Assembly (NCBI RefSeq): GCF_900583165.1
Contig: NZ_UTKY01000001.1
Location: 248,001 to 312,000 of the forward strand
Direction of reading: 5' to 3'
Source of the DNA: Pseudomonas viridiflava
GTDB taxonomy: Bacteria > Pseudomonadota > Gammaproteobacteria > Pseudomonadales > Pseudomonadaceae
Length of the DNA: 64,000 nucleotides
Below, piece after piece: positions 46,095 to 55,122 of the stretch. Position numbers and translations under genes: made by a program. The notes beneath the pieces are model-generated. The model did no database searches, had not been told where the DNA came from, and saw only the letters and a program-made list of their open reading frames with translations. How positions within the stretch are numbered: position 1 is the stretch's first letter; each line of letters opens with the position of its first letter.

Positions 46095-47387
46095 TCACAC
46101 CAACTCTTTGAGCCGGTGCCAGAGCATCCCCATCGCCAACAGCGGCGATCGCAGGTGTTTGCCGCCGGGGAAGGTGATGTGCGGTACTTGGGCAAACAAA
46201 TCGAAACGGCCCTGTTGTTGGCCACTGATAGCTTCGGCCAGCAGCTTGCCCGCCAAGTGCGTGGCATTGAGGCCGTGGCCGGCGTAGGCCTGGGCGTAAT
46301 ACACATTGGGTTGATCTGCCAGGCGGCCAATCTGCGGCAGGCGGTTGGCGCCGATGCCGATCATGCCGCCCCACTGGTAGTCGATCTTTACATCGGCCAG
46401 TTGTGGGAACACTTTCAGCATTTTTGGTCGCATATAGGCACCGATATCCTGAGGATCGCGACCGGAGTAGTGACAAGCACCGCCGAATAGCAGGCGTCGG
46501 TCGGCAGACAGTCGGAAGTAATCCACAGTGACCCGTTGATCGCACACGGCCATATTCTGCGGGAGCAAGCTATTGGCTTGCGCTTCGCTCAACGGCTCGG
46601 TGGCGATGATGTAGCTGCCGGCGGGCAGCACCTTGCCGCCCAGTTGCGGATTCAGGCCGTTGAGGTAGGCGTTGCAGGCCAGTACCAGGGTTTTGGCGCG
46701 CACTGTTCCCTGGGCGGTATGGACCTTGACCTCAGGGCCGTAGTCGATACGGGTGACCTCGGATTGTTCGAACAGCTGTACGCCCAATTGCTGCGCGGCG
46801 GCTGCTTCGCCGAGGGCCAGGTTCAGCGGGTGCAGGTGCCCGGAGCCCATATCGACCATGCCGCCTACATAGCGATCGGAGCCGATCACGCTGCTCATTT
46901 CACCCGCTTGCAGCAGGCGCACTTCGTGGCGATAGCCGAGGCTGCGCAGCTCCTCGGCGTCTTCGGCCAGGCCTTGCAGGTCACGGGGTTTATTGGCGAG
47001 GTCGCAATAGCCCCAGGTCAGGTCGCAAGGGATCTGAAAGCGTTCGACGCGCTCGCGCACAATCTCCACGGCTTCCAGGCCCATCAATTTCAGTTGGCGC
47101 ACGCCGTCGGTGCCGATCACCTTGGCGAACTGGTCCAGGCCGTGGCCAACGCCGCGAATCAACTGGCCGCCGTTGCGACCGCTGGCGCCCCAGCCGACCT
47201 TGCGCGCTTCCAGCAACACTACGTTGAAGCCGCGCTGAGCCAGCTCCAGCGCCGTGTTAAGCCCCGAATATCCGCCGCCAATCACACACACATCGGCAAC
47301 CACTTCACCGCCCAACGCCGGGTAATCGGGTTGCGGCACGCTGCTGGCGGCGTAGTAGGAGGCGGTGTGCCGGGCGCTGGCGGTCAT
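46095..47387 (-). CDS. FAD-dependent oxidoreductase, PuuB/PauB type
   Basis: 430 residues from the ATG at 47387 (MTASARHTASYYAASSV). The DAO fold has its FAD motif VIGGGYSG at residues 35-42, then GWGASGRNGGQL and, near the C-terminus, WGGMIGIGANRLPQIG. E. coli PuuB oxidises gamma-glutamylputrescine; Pseudomonas PauB enzymes do the same for several polyamines. KauB would oxidise the resulting aldehyde. Its location close to kauB, the MFS gene and pauR supports this. The exact PauB paralogue number is not assigned. Confidence 0.88.
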   Translation of the reverse strand: MTASARHTASYYAASSVPQPDYPALGGEVVADVCVIGGGYSGLNTALELAQRGFNVVLLEARKVGWGASGRNGGQLIRGVGHGLDQFAKVIGTDGVRQLKLMGLEAVEIVRERVERFQIPCDLTWGYCDLANKPRDLQGLAEDAEELRSLGYRHEVRLLQAGEMSSVIGSDRYVGGMVDMGSGHLHPLNLALGEAAAAQQLGVQLFEQSEVTRIDYGPEVKVHTAQGTVRAKTLVLACNAYLNGLNPQLGGKVLPAGSYIIATEPLSEAQANSLLPQNMAVCDQRVTVDYFRLSADRRLLFGGACHYSGRDPQDIGAYMRPKMLKVFPQLADVKIDYQWGGMIGIGANRLPQIGRLADQPNVYYAQAYAGHGLNATHLAGKLLAEAISGQQQGRFDLFAQVPHITFPGGKHLRSPLLAMGMLWHRLKELV

Positions 47388-47502
47388 GGGGAGCATCCCT
47401 GTTTGGAAAATTTGACGCAGGATACAACGGTCGGGCGAAGCTGTCTCACTGCAGGTTTTTGCGGCAGAATCCACGTCTATCCGCCGTTCGGTACCTGTTT
47501 CG

Positions 47503-47856
47503 ATGAGTTGCAACAGCCAAAAAGTCAGCGCGCTGCGCCGTCAGATCCCTTCGTTCGAGTGCGTCCCCGGCTGCCACGACTGCTGTGGGCCGGTGACTAC
47601 TTCGCCCGAGGAAATGTCGCGCCTGCCGCGCAAGACCGCCGCCGAGCAGGAGGCGGCCATGGACGAGCTGAACTGCGTGCACCTGGGACCCAACGGCTGC
47701 ACGGTGTATGACGAGCGGCCGCTGATTTGCCGGTTGTTTGGCACCACCAAGACCCTGCCATGCCCCAATGGGCGAGGGCCTGAGGAGCTGATCCATCCGC
47801 GGGTGGAGAAGCAGATTCATGAGTACATGGCGAGTACCCGGCAGGTATTGGTCTAG
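47503..47856 (+). CDS. YkgJ family cysteine-cluster protein
   Basis: 117 residues with eight conserved-type cysteines in the YkgJ/Fe-Zn chelating pattern: CVPGCHDCC near the N-terminus, NCVHLGPNGC, and PLICRLFGTT with a last Cys in LPC. Metal binding (iron-sulfur or zinc) is inferred; the role is unknown. It is divergent from the oxidase gene, with its own ATG, and convergent with dadR. Confidence 0.86.
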   Translation: MSCNSQKVSALRRQIPSFECVPGCHDCCGPVTTSPEEMSRLPRKTAAEQEAAMDELNCVHLGPNGCTVYDERPLICRLFGTTKTLPCPNGRGPEELIHPRVEKQIHEYMASTRQVLV

Positions 47857-47871
47857 CAGGTGTAGGCAGTT

Positions 47872-47891
47872 CAAATGTGGGAGGGGGGCTG
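47872..47891. repeat. Half-REP
   Basis: CAAATGTGGGAGGGGGGCTG is the left REP arm with one extra G and no partner. It lies between the convergent YkgJ and dadR genes. Confidence 0.6.
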
Positions 47892-47901
47892 ATTTCTCCA
47901 G

Positions 47902-48390
47902 TTAGTCAGGAATAGGCAGGTTCAGGCTTTCTTTCACCTCTTCCATCACGATATAGCTCTTGGACTCGCGCACATGCGGCAGCTTGAGCAAGATATCGCC
48001 TAGCAATTTGCGGTACGACGCCATCTCCGAAATGCGCGCTTTCACCAGGTAGTCGAAGTCGCCGGACACCAGGTGACATTCCAGCACATGGGGCAACTTC
48101 AGTACGGCGCGGCGGAACTCCTCGAAGGTGTCCCCAGATTTGTAATCGAGACTGATCTCGACAAATACCAGCAAACTCCCCTTCAAATGCTGGGGATTAA
48201 GCCGTGCGTTGTAGCCCATGATGATGCCCTCGCGCTCCAACCGGCGCACACGCTCGGTGCACGGCGTGGTGGACAGCCCGACCTTTTCCCCAAGCTCCGT
48301 GAACGAGATTCGCCCGTCGGTTTGCAGGATACGCAGGATGTTGCGGTCGATCTTGTCCAGCTCCCGCTTGGTCTGGGTGTTGGTACGCAT
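47902..48390 (-). CDS. dadR: Lrp/AsnC regulator of D-amino-acid catabolism (DadR)
   Basis: 162 residues from the ATG at 48390. The N-terminal helix-turn-helix (LDKIDRNILRILQTDGRISF, LGEKVGLSTTPCTERVRRLE) and C-terminal RAM effector domain (ECHLVSGDFDYLVKARISEM) are complete. It is divergent from dadA with 156 bases between, the arrangement in P. aeruginosa where DadR activates dadA-dadX in response to alanine. Global Lrp naming would also fit by sequence. Confidence 0.92.
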   Translation of the reverse strand: MRTNTQTKRELDKIDRNILRILQTDGRISFTELGEKVGLSTTPCTERVRRLEREGIIMGYNARLNPQHLKGSLLVFVEISLDYKSGDTFEEFRRAVLKLPHVLECHLVSGDFDYLVKARISEMASYRKLLGDILLKLPHVRESKSYIVMEEVKESLNLPIPD

Positions 48391-48546
48391 AGGGGATACG
48401 CCTCTGTGAAAAGGGTTTTTGCCGAGAATTGTCGCCAAATATAGGCACTTATATAGTGAAATGCACTGGCAATTGTTTTTTACACTGCGCTCATCATTGC
48501 TCGAATAACACACGTCAGCGGTCAAGCCCGCGATGAGGATCTAAAA

Positions 48547-49848
48547 ATGCGCGTTCTGGTCTTGGGTAGCGGTGTCATTGGTGTGACCAGTGCCTACTAT
48601 TTGGCGCGGGCCGGCTTTGAAGTGGTCGTGGTCGACCGTCAGCCTGCCGCTGCCATGGAAACCAGCTTCGCCAACGCGGGCCAAGTGTCCCCAGGCTATG
48701 CCTCGCCATGGGCTGCGCCGGGCGTACCGCTCAAGGCCATCAAGTGGCTGCTGCAACGCCACGCTCCGCTGGCTATCAAGGCAACCGCCGATATCGACCA
48801 ATACCTGTGGATGGCGCAGATGCTGCGCAACTGCACCGCCAGCCGCTACGCGGTCAACAAAGAACGCATGGTGCGCCTGTCCGAATACAGTCGCGACTGC
48901 CTCGACGAATTGCGTGCCGAGACCGGTATTGCCTACGAAGGCCGCAGTCTGGGGACGACCCAGCTGTTCCGTACCCAGGCCCAGCTCGATGGCGCCGCTA
49001 AAGATATCGCCGTGCTGAAAGAGTCCGGCGTGCCGTTTGAACTGCTGGACCGCGCCGGTATCGCCCGTGTTGAACCGGCCCTGGCCAGCGTTACCGACAT
49101 CCTCGCCGGTGCCTTGCGCCTGCCGAATGACCAGACTGGCGACTGCCAGATGTTCACTACGCGCCTTGTCGAAATGTGCAAGCAACTGGGTGTGGAGTTC
49201 CGCTTCGACCAAGACATCCAGCGCCTCGACTACGCCGGCGAACGCGTCAACGGCGTATGGATCGACGGCAAGCTGGAAACGGCCGACCGTTACGTGCTCG
49301 CCCTCGGCAGCTACTCGCCCAAACTGCTCAAGCCGCTGGGGATCAAGGCGCCGGTGTACCCGCTCAAGGGTTACTCGCTGACCGTGCCGATCACCAACCC
49401 GGCGATGGCGCCGACTTCGACCATTCTCGACGAAACCTACAAGGTTGCGATCACCCGTTTCGACAACCGTATCCGCGTGGGCGGCATGGCGGAAATCGCC
49501 GGTTTTGACCTGTCGCTTAACCCGCGTCGGCGCGAAACCCTGGAGATGATCGTCAACGACCTTTATCCTCAGGGCGGTGATTTGGCCGAAGCGAGTTTCT
49601 GGACCGGTTTACGCCCAACCACACCCGACGGCACGCCGATTGTCGGTGCTACACCGTTCAAGAACCTGTTCCTGAACACGGGGCACGGCACGCTCGGTTG
49701 GACCATGGCCTGCGGTTCCGGCCGCTTGCTGGCTGACCTGATGGCGAAAAAGACCCCGCAGATCAGCGCGGCAGGCCTCGATATTTCCCGTTACGGCAAC
49801 CCGCAAGAGGCTGCACGGCATGTCAACCCAGCGCCTGCTCATCAGTGA
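48547..49848 (+). CDS. dadA: D-amino acid dehydrogenase small subunit DadA
   Basis: 433 residues, the usual DadA length. The FAD site VLGSGVIG is at the N-terminus, followed by [22 protein letters not shown], highly typical of DadA. It oxidises D-alanine and other D-amino acids to keto acids and passes electrons to the respiratory chain at the inner membrane. GAGGA at 48535 is its ribosome site. It is expected to be controlled by DadR from the divergent gap. alr follows after 121 bases. Confidence 0.96.
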   Translation: MRVLVLGSGVIGVTSAYYLARAGFEVVVVDRQPAAAMETSFANAGQVSPGYASPWAAPGVPLKAIKWLLQRHAPLAIKATADIDQYLWMAQMLRNCTASRYAVNKERMVRLSEYSRDCLDELRAETGIAYEGRSLGTTQLFRTQAQLDGAAKDIAVLKESGVPFELLDRAGIARVEPALASVTDILAGALRLPNDQTGDCQMFTTRLVEMCKQLGVEFRFDQDIQRLDYAGERVNGVWIDGKLETADRYVLALGSYSPKLLKPLGIKAPVYPLKGYSLTVPITNPAMAPTSTILDETYKVAITRFDNRIRVGGMAEIAGFDLSLNPRRRETLEMIVNDLYPQGGDLAEASFWTGLRPTTPDGTPIVGATPFKNLFLNTGHGTLGWTMACGSGRLLADLMAKKTPQISAAGLDISRYGNPQEAARHVNPAPAHQ

Positions 49849-49905
49849 GGCGGCGAGGGTAGAACCGGCCGTTGTGGCTGCATTGCCTTAAAATGAAACC
49901 CTTTC

Positions 49906-49942
49906 CTGGCGCCGGCATTGTTGGTCGGCACCGGTTTTTATT
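49906..49942 (+). terminator. Terminator-like hairpin between dadA and alr
   Basis: CTGGCGCCG and CGGCACCGG pair with one mismatch and one GU around an 11-base loop, then TTTTTATT follows. It ends about 28 bases before the alr start and could attenuate read-through from dadA. Confidence 0.45.
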
Positions 49943-49969
49943 CACACCGCCGCCTAGAAGCCTGCCGCC

Positions 49970-51043
49970 ATGCGTCCTGCCCGTGCCCTGATCGATCTCC
50001 AAGCCCTGCGCCACAACTACCAATTGGCCCGTGAAGTCACGGGGGCCAAGGCCCTTGCCGTGGTCAAGGCCGATGCCTATGGCCATGGCGCCGTGCGCGT
50101 CGCCCAGGCGTTGGAGGCTGAAGCTGATGGGTTCGCCGTAGCGTGCATCGAAGAAGCGTTGGAGCTACGTGCCGCCGGGATTCGTGCACCGGTGCTTTTG
50201 CTGGAAGGCTTTTTTGAAGCCGACGAGCTGCCACTGATCAACGAGCATGACTTATGGTGCGTGGTGCACTCGCTGTGGCAATTGGAGGCCATTGAGCAAA
50301 CCAAACTGAGCAAGCCGCTGACCATCTGGCTCAAGCTGGATTCGGGCATGCACCGCGTTGGCCTGCATCCAAAGGACTACCAAGAGGCGTACCAGCGCCT
50401 GCTGGCCAGCGGCAAAGTCGCCAAGATCGTGTTGATGAGCCACTTCGCCCGCGCCGACGAACTCGACTGCGTGCGCAGCGATGAGCAAGTGGCGGTGTTC
50501 GAAGCGGCGCGCCAAGGTCTGTCGGCCGAGGTCAGCCTGCGCAACTCGCCGTCGGTGATGGGCTGGCCGAATGTGGGCAGCGACTGGGTGCGTCCGGGCA
50601 TCATGCTCTACGGCGCAACGCCCTTTGGTGAAGACCAGGCAGTGGCCGCTCGTTTGCAGCCGGTGATGACCCTGGAGTCGAAAGTCATTTGCGTGCGTGA
50701 ACTGCCAGCGGGTGAGCCGGTGGGTTATGGCGCCCGGTTTATCACGCCCAAACCGATGCGTATTGGCGTGGTTGCGATGGGTTACGCAGACGGTTACCCG
50801 CGCCACGCGCCGACAGGCACACCGGTACTGGTGGCAGGGCAACGCAGTCAATTGCTGGGGCGGGTGTCCATGGACATGCTGTGTATCGACCTGACAGATG
50901 TACCCCTGGCCGGTCTCGGTTCTACGGTGGAGCTGTGGGGCAAAAACATCCTGGCCAGCGATATTGCTGTGGCTGCCGAAACCATTCCCTATCAGATCTT
51001 CTGCAACCTGCGCCGGGTGCCGAGGCTCTATTCCGGCGCTTGA
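49970..51043 (+). CDS. dadX: Alanine racemase (catabolic, DadX type)
   Basis: 357 residues. The PLP lysine is Lys33 ([10 protein letters not shown]) and the catalytic tyrosine is Tyr253 (VGYGARF). The rest of the barrel ([31 protein letters not shown]) is intact. It interconverts L- and D-alanine so that DadA can oxidise the D form. Position after dadA marks it as the catabolic racemase, though it would also supply D-alanine for the cell wall. In P. aeruginosa a ridA-like gene separates dadA and dadX; it is absent here. Confidence 0.95.
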   Translation: MRPARALIDLQALRHNYQLAREVTGAKALAVVKADAYGHGAVRVAQALEAEADGFAVACIEEALELRAAGIRAPVLLLEGFFEADELPLINEHDLWCVVHSLWQLEAIEQTKLSKPLTIWLKLDSGMHRVGLHPKDYQEAYQRLLASGKVAKIVLMSHFARADELDCVRSDEQVAVFEAARQGLSAEVSLRNSPSVMGWPNVGSDWVRPGIMLYGATPFGEDQAVAARLQPVMTLESKVICVRELPAGEPVGYGARFITPKPMRIGVVAMGYADGYPRHAPTGTPVLVAGQRSQLLGRVSMDMLCIDLTDVPLAGLGSTVELWGKNILASDIAVAAETIPYQIFCNLRRVPRLYSGA

Positions 51044-51159
51044 TCGCCCGCTACGAACACCGCTGCCTGGGATTTAGGCCCAAGTGTTGTAAATACTGAA
51101 CGCTGTCGCCATGATAACGCTCAACTACAACAAAGCCTGAACCCTAGGAGGCACCTGCA

Positions 51160-51708
51160 TTGGACGTCGGCGAACGACTGCAATCCATCCGTAAACTGAA
51201 GGGTCTTTCCCAGCGTGAGCTCGCCAAGCGTGCGGGTGTCACCAACAGCACCATTTCGATGATCGAAAAAAACAGCGTCAGCCCCTCGATCAGCTCCTTG
51301 CGCAAGGTGCTGGGCGGCATCCCCATGTCCATGGTCGAGTTCTTTTCCGAGGAGATCCTCCAGGAAATACCGACGCAGATCGTCTATAAAGCCAATGAGC
51401 TGATCGACATCTCTGACGGCGCGGTCACCATGAAACTGGTAGGCCGGGCGCACCCCAGCCGGGCGATTGCGTTTCTCAACGAAATCTACCCGCCGGGCGC
51501 TGACACCGGCGAAGAAATGCTCACCCACGAAGGCGAGGAAACCGGGATCCTGGTGGAAGGGCGCCTGGAATTGGTGGTCGGTCTTGAAACTTTTGTGCTC
51601 GAAGCTGGCGATAGCTACTACTTTGAAAGCACCAAGCCCCATCGTTTTCGCAACCCGTTCGATGTGCCGGCGCGACTAATCAGCGCAGCGACACCCGCGA
51701 ACTTTTAA
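51160..51708 (+). CDS. pauR: Polyamine catabolism regulator PauR (HTH plus cupin)
   Basis: 182 residues. The start is TTG 51160: TAGGAGG lies eight bases before it and no ATG fits. The N-terminal XRE helix-turn-helix (RLQSIRKLKGLSQRELAKRA, TNSTISMIEKNSVSPSISSL) is joined to a C-terminal cupin (LTHEGEETGILVEGRLELVV, LEAGDSYYFESTKPHRFRN). It is the Pseudomonas counterpart of E. coli PuuR and represses polyamine catabolic genes until putrescine or related compounds bind. Candidate operators appear before kauB. Confidence 0.92.
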   Translation: MDVGERLQSIRKLKGLSQRELAKRAGVTNSTISMIEKNSVSPSISSLRKVLGGIPMSMVEFFSEEILQEIPTQIVYKANELIDISDGAVTMKLVGRAHPSRAIAFLNEIYPPGADTGEEMLTHEGEETGILVEGRLELVVGLETFVLEAGDSYYFESTKPHRFRNPFDVPARLISAATPANF

Positions 51709-51813
51709 GAAAAGAGGCGTCCTGCCAGCGTTGCAGAGACACCCGTGGCTGTAACCGTGCGGTCTAATCTCCCTTTATTTAATAGGGTTGTTTCGGCCGG
51801 GCGGGGTAACCGC

Positions 51814-51819
51814 TATACT
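51814..51819 (+). promoter_or_regulatory. Candidate -10 box for the cytochrome c5 gene
   Basis: TATACT in a GC-rich setting, 58 bases before the GTG start. No convincing -35 at 17 bases was seen. Confidence 0.35.
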
Positions 51820-51877
51820 TTCGCCGCCTGCGAAACCGTGGCCGCAGGCGTGAATAGCCACCATTGAGGGTGAACGC

Positions 51878-52300
51878 GTGAACCTAATTATGAAAATGCT
51901 GGCTGCACCAGCAACCGTACTGGCCCTATGGGCTGTCAGCGCTCAAGCTGCGACCAACGACGACATTGCCAAGCGCCTGGAGCCTGTTGGCCAGGTGTGT
52001 GTCCAGGGCCAGGAATGCAAGGGGATGGAAGTGGCCGTGACAACGGGCGGCGGCGGTGCTAAATCGCCGGATGAAGTGATCGCCAAGCATTGCAACGCGT
52101 GCCATGGCACTGGCCTGCTGAACGCGCCGAAGATCGGCGACACCGCGGCCTGGAAAGAACGCGCTGACCATCAAGGCGGTCTCGACGGCATCCTGGCCAA
52201 GGCGATCACCGGCATCAATGCCATGCCGCCCAAAGGCACCTGCGCTGATTGCACGGATGACGAGCTCAAGGCTGCGATCAAGAAGATGTCCGGCCTGTAA
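51878..52300 (+). CDS. cycB: Cytochrome c5
   Basis: 140 residues from GTG 51878, preferred because TTGAGGGTG lies at the right distance; an internal ATG at 51890 is possible. A signal peptide (MNLIMKMLAAPATVLALWAVSAQA) sends it to the periplasm. The haem site is C72-NA-C75-H76 (CNACH), and INAMPPKGTC carries the likely axial Met. Two extra Cys pairs (CVQGQEC, CADC) are present; the latter matches the disulfide typical of c5. It shuttles electrons in the periplasm. A terminator follows. Confidence 0.93.
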   Translation: MNLIMKMLAAPATVLALWAVSAQAATNDDIAKRLEPVGQVCVQGQECKGMEVAVTTGGGGAKSPDEVIAKHCNACHGTGLLNAPKIGDTAAWKERADHQGGLDGILAKAITGINAMPPKGTCADCTDDELKAAIKKMSGL

Positions 52301-52322
52301 CCAGCTGATCTTCGCCAAAAAT

Positions 52323-52344
52323 GCCGCTTACCAGCGGCTTTTTT
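52323..52344 (+). terminator. Terminator of the cytochrome c5 gene
   Basis: GCCGCT-TACC-AGCGGC followed by TTTTTT, 22 bases after the stop. Confidence 0.9.
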
Positions 52345-52437
52345 GTGCCTGCAATTTGTGTTTCGACGCTGTTCTTTGCAGCAAAGACCCGCCACTCTCT
52401 GTCCAACCCCTAATCACGGAATGTTCAGGAGGGTCGG

Positions 52438-54360
52438 ATGGTGCAGTTGTGTTCAATCGAGCAAGCAGTTGACGACGTACTGGCGCGCTTGCCGGCCCAT
52501 ATCCACATGGGCATGCCCCTGGGCCTGGGTAAACCTAACCTGTTCGCCAATGCGCTGTACCGGCGTATCGCCAAGCTGCCGCAGCGTTCGCTGACGATCT
52601 ACACCGCGCTGAGCCTCGGCCGCCCGCCGCTGGGGGATGGTTTGCAGAAGCGTTTTCTCGAACCCTTTATCGAGCGGGTGTTTGGCGACTACCCCGAGCT
52701 GGATTTTCTCGCCGACCTGCACAAAGACACCCTTCCAAAAAACATCCATGTGCAGCAGTTCTTTATGCAGCCCGGCAGCCTGCTTCACAGCGAGTCGGCC
52801 CAGCAGGATTACGTCAGCAGCAACTATAGCCACGCGGCCCGAGACATCAACGCTGCCGGCTTGAACCTGGTGGCGCAGCTGGTGGCCAGTAGCCCGGAAC
52901 ACCCTGATCGCCTGAGCTTGAGCTGTAACCCGGATATTTCGCTCGACTTGCTGCCGATGATTGCCAAGCGCCGCGACGCGGGTGAAACCATCCTGATTGT
53001 CGGCCAGGTGCATACCGAATTGCCCTACATGCCCGGCGATGCGGAACTGGGTATGGACGCGTTCGACTACCTGATCGATGCAAAAGACAGCACGACATTG
53101 TTCTCCACGCCGAATATGCCGGTGGGGTTCCAGGACCACTGTATCGGCCTGCATGCCAGCACCCTGGTGCGCGATGGCGGTACCTTGCAGATCGGCATCG
53201 GCTCCATGGGCGATGCACTGACGGCCGCTTTGCTGGCACGCCAGGCCGACAACGAAGCCTACCGACTGCTGCTGACCGACCTCGATGTTTACCAGTGGGC
53301 ACCGCTGATCAGTCATGAAGGCGGCGTCGAGCCTTTCGCCCGTGGCCTCTACGGTTGCAGCGAGATGTTCGTCAACGGCCTGTTGGTGCTGGCGGACGCC
53401 GGCATTATTCGCCGCAAGGTCTACCCGGACGTGGCGACCCAGCAGCAGGCGAATGCCGGGCTTATCGATGACGCGGCGCAGCCTGACGGTGTTTCGATCC
53501 ATGGCGGCTTCTTTCTTGGCCCGCGCAGTTTTTACCAGCGCTTGCAGGAAATGACTCACGCCAAGCGCCTTGAATTCAACATGACCCGCATCAGCTACAT
53601 CAACGAGTTGTACGGCCAGGAAGAACTCAAGCGCCTGCAACGGCTGGATGCACGCTTTATCAACAGCGCAATCATGGTGACCTTGCTCGGCGCAGGCGTG
53701 GCCGACCAGTTGGAGGACGGCCGTGTACTCAGCGGTGTCGGCGGGCAGTACAACTTCGTGGCTCAGGGGCATGCGCTGGAGGGCGCGCGGTCGATCCTGA
53801 TCTTGCGCAGCTGGCGAGAGTCGGCGGGGGAGGTCAGTTCCAATATCGTCTGGGACTATGGGCATTGCACCATTCCCCGGCACCTGCGGGATGTCGTCAT
53901 CACCGAGTACGGCATTGCCGATTTGCGAGGTCAGACGGATGCCAAGGTGATCGAGGCGTTGCTCAATATCACCGACTCACGTTTCCAGGAGGGCTTGATC
54001 GAACAGGCCCAAAAGGCCGGCAAGCTGCCCAAGGACTTCCAGCTCGATCCGCGCTTTGCCGACAACACGCCGGAGCGGCTCAAGGGTATTCAAGCGCGGC
54101 ATCGTCGGTTGTTTCCAGAGTACCCGCTGGGCAGTGATTTCACGGATGAGGAGCGGGATCTGTTGCGGGCGTTGAACTGGCTCAAGAGCAAATTCAAGCT
54201 CACAGAGATGCTGGAGTTGGGTAAGGCGGCGTTGGATGCGCCGGAGCCGGAGGCGTTTGCAGAGCATTTGAAGCGGATGGGGTTGGATCAACCTGAAGGC
54301 CTTAAGGAGGACCTGTATCAGCGCTTGTTGCTCGCAGGCCTTCAGGCCACCACCCACTAA
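52438..54360 (+). CDS. Acetyl-CoA hydrolase/transferase family protein
   Basis: 640 residues from ATG 52438, with CAGGAGGG before it. The N-terminal part resembles the CoA-transferase fold (RLPAHIHMGMPLGLGKPN, TIYTALSLGRPPLG). The C-terminal acetyl-CoA hydrolase/transferase domain has VGGQYNFVAQGHALEGARSI and DVVITEYGIADLRGQTDAKV. The length exceeds a plain acetate CoA-transferase (about 500 residues) by a C-terminal helical tail from about residue 540. Substrate is unknown; moving CoA between acyl groups or releasing free acid are both possible. It is not obviously linked to its neighbours. Confidence 0.85.
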   Translation: MVQLCSIEQAVDDVLARLPAHIHMGMPLGLGKPNLFANALYRRIAKLPQRSLTIYTALSLGRPPLGDGLQKRFLEPFIERVFGDYPELDFLADLHKDTLPKNIHVQQFFMQPGSLLHSESAQQDYVSSNYSHAARDINAAGLNLVAQLVASSPEHPDRLSLSCNPDISLDLLPMIAKRRDAGETILIVGQVHTELPYMPGDAELGMDAFDYLIDAKDSTTLFSTPNMPVGFQDHCIGLHASTLVRDGGTLQIGIGSMGDALTAALLARQADNEAYRLLLTDLDVYQWAPLISHEGGVEPFARGLYGCSEMFVNGLLVLADAGIIRRKVYPDVATQQQANAGLIDDAAQPDGVSIHGGFFLGPRSFYQRLQEMTHAKRLEFNMTRISYINELYGQEELKRLQRLDARFINSAIMVTLLGAGVADQLEDGRVLSGVGGQYNFVAQGHALEGARSILILRSWRESAGEVSSNIVWDYGHCTIPRHLRDVVITEYGIADLRGQTDAKVIEALLNITDSRFQEGLIEQAQKAGKLPKDFQLDPRFADNTPERLKGIQARHRRLFPEYPLGSDFTDEERDLLRALNWLKSKFKLTEMLELGKAALDAPEPEAFAEHLKRMGLDQPEGLKEDLYQRLLLAGLQATTH

Positions 54361-54379
54361 CATGCAGCACAGATCAAAT

Positions 54380-54466
54380 GTGGGAGGGGGCTTGCTCCCG
54401 ATTGCAGTGTGTCAGCCAATAAATTTGTGACTGATACACCGCTATCGGGGGCAAGCCCCCTCCCAC
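54380..54466. repeat. REPIN (inverted REP pair)
   Basis: Left arm GTGGGAGGGGGCTTGCTCCC and right arm GGGGGCAAGCCCCCTCCCAC, with GTGTGTCAG/CTGATACAC-type inner pairing, between the convergent acetyl-CoA hydrolase and xpt genes. Confidence 0.9.
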
Positions 54467-54491
54467 ATTTTTGATCACATGCAGGCAGTGA

Positions 54492-55076
<585 letters not shown>

Positions 55077-55122
55077 CTAATGGCGCGTTGTGCGCCGAAA
55101 GTAGATTAAAAAGTAGTCGATT

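Noticed and set aside
52453..53883. 476-codon open frame opposite the acetyl-CoA hydrolase gene
   Set aside because: Antisense artefact of high third-position GC; no domain.
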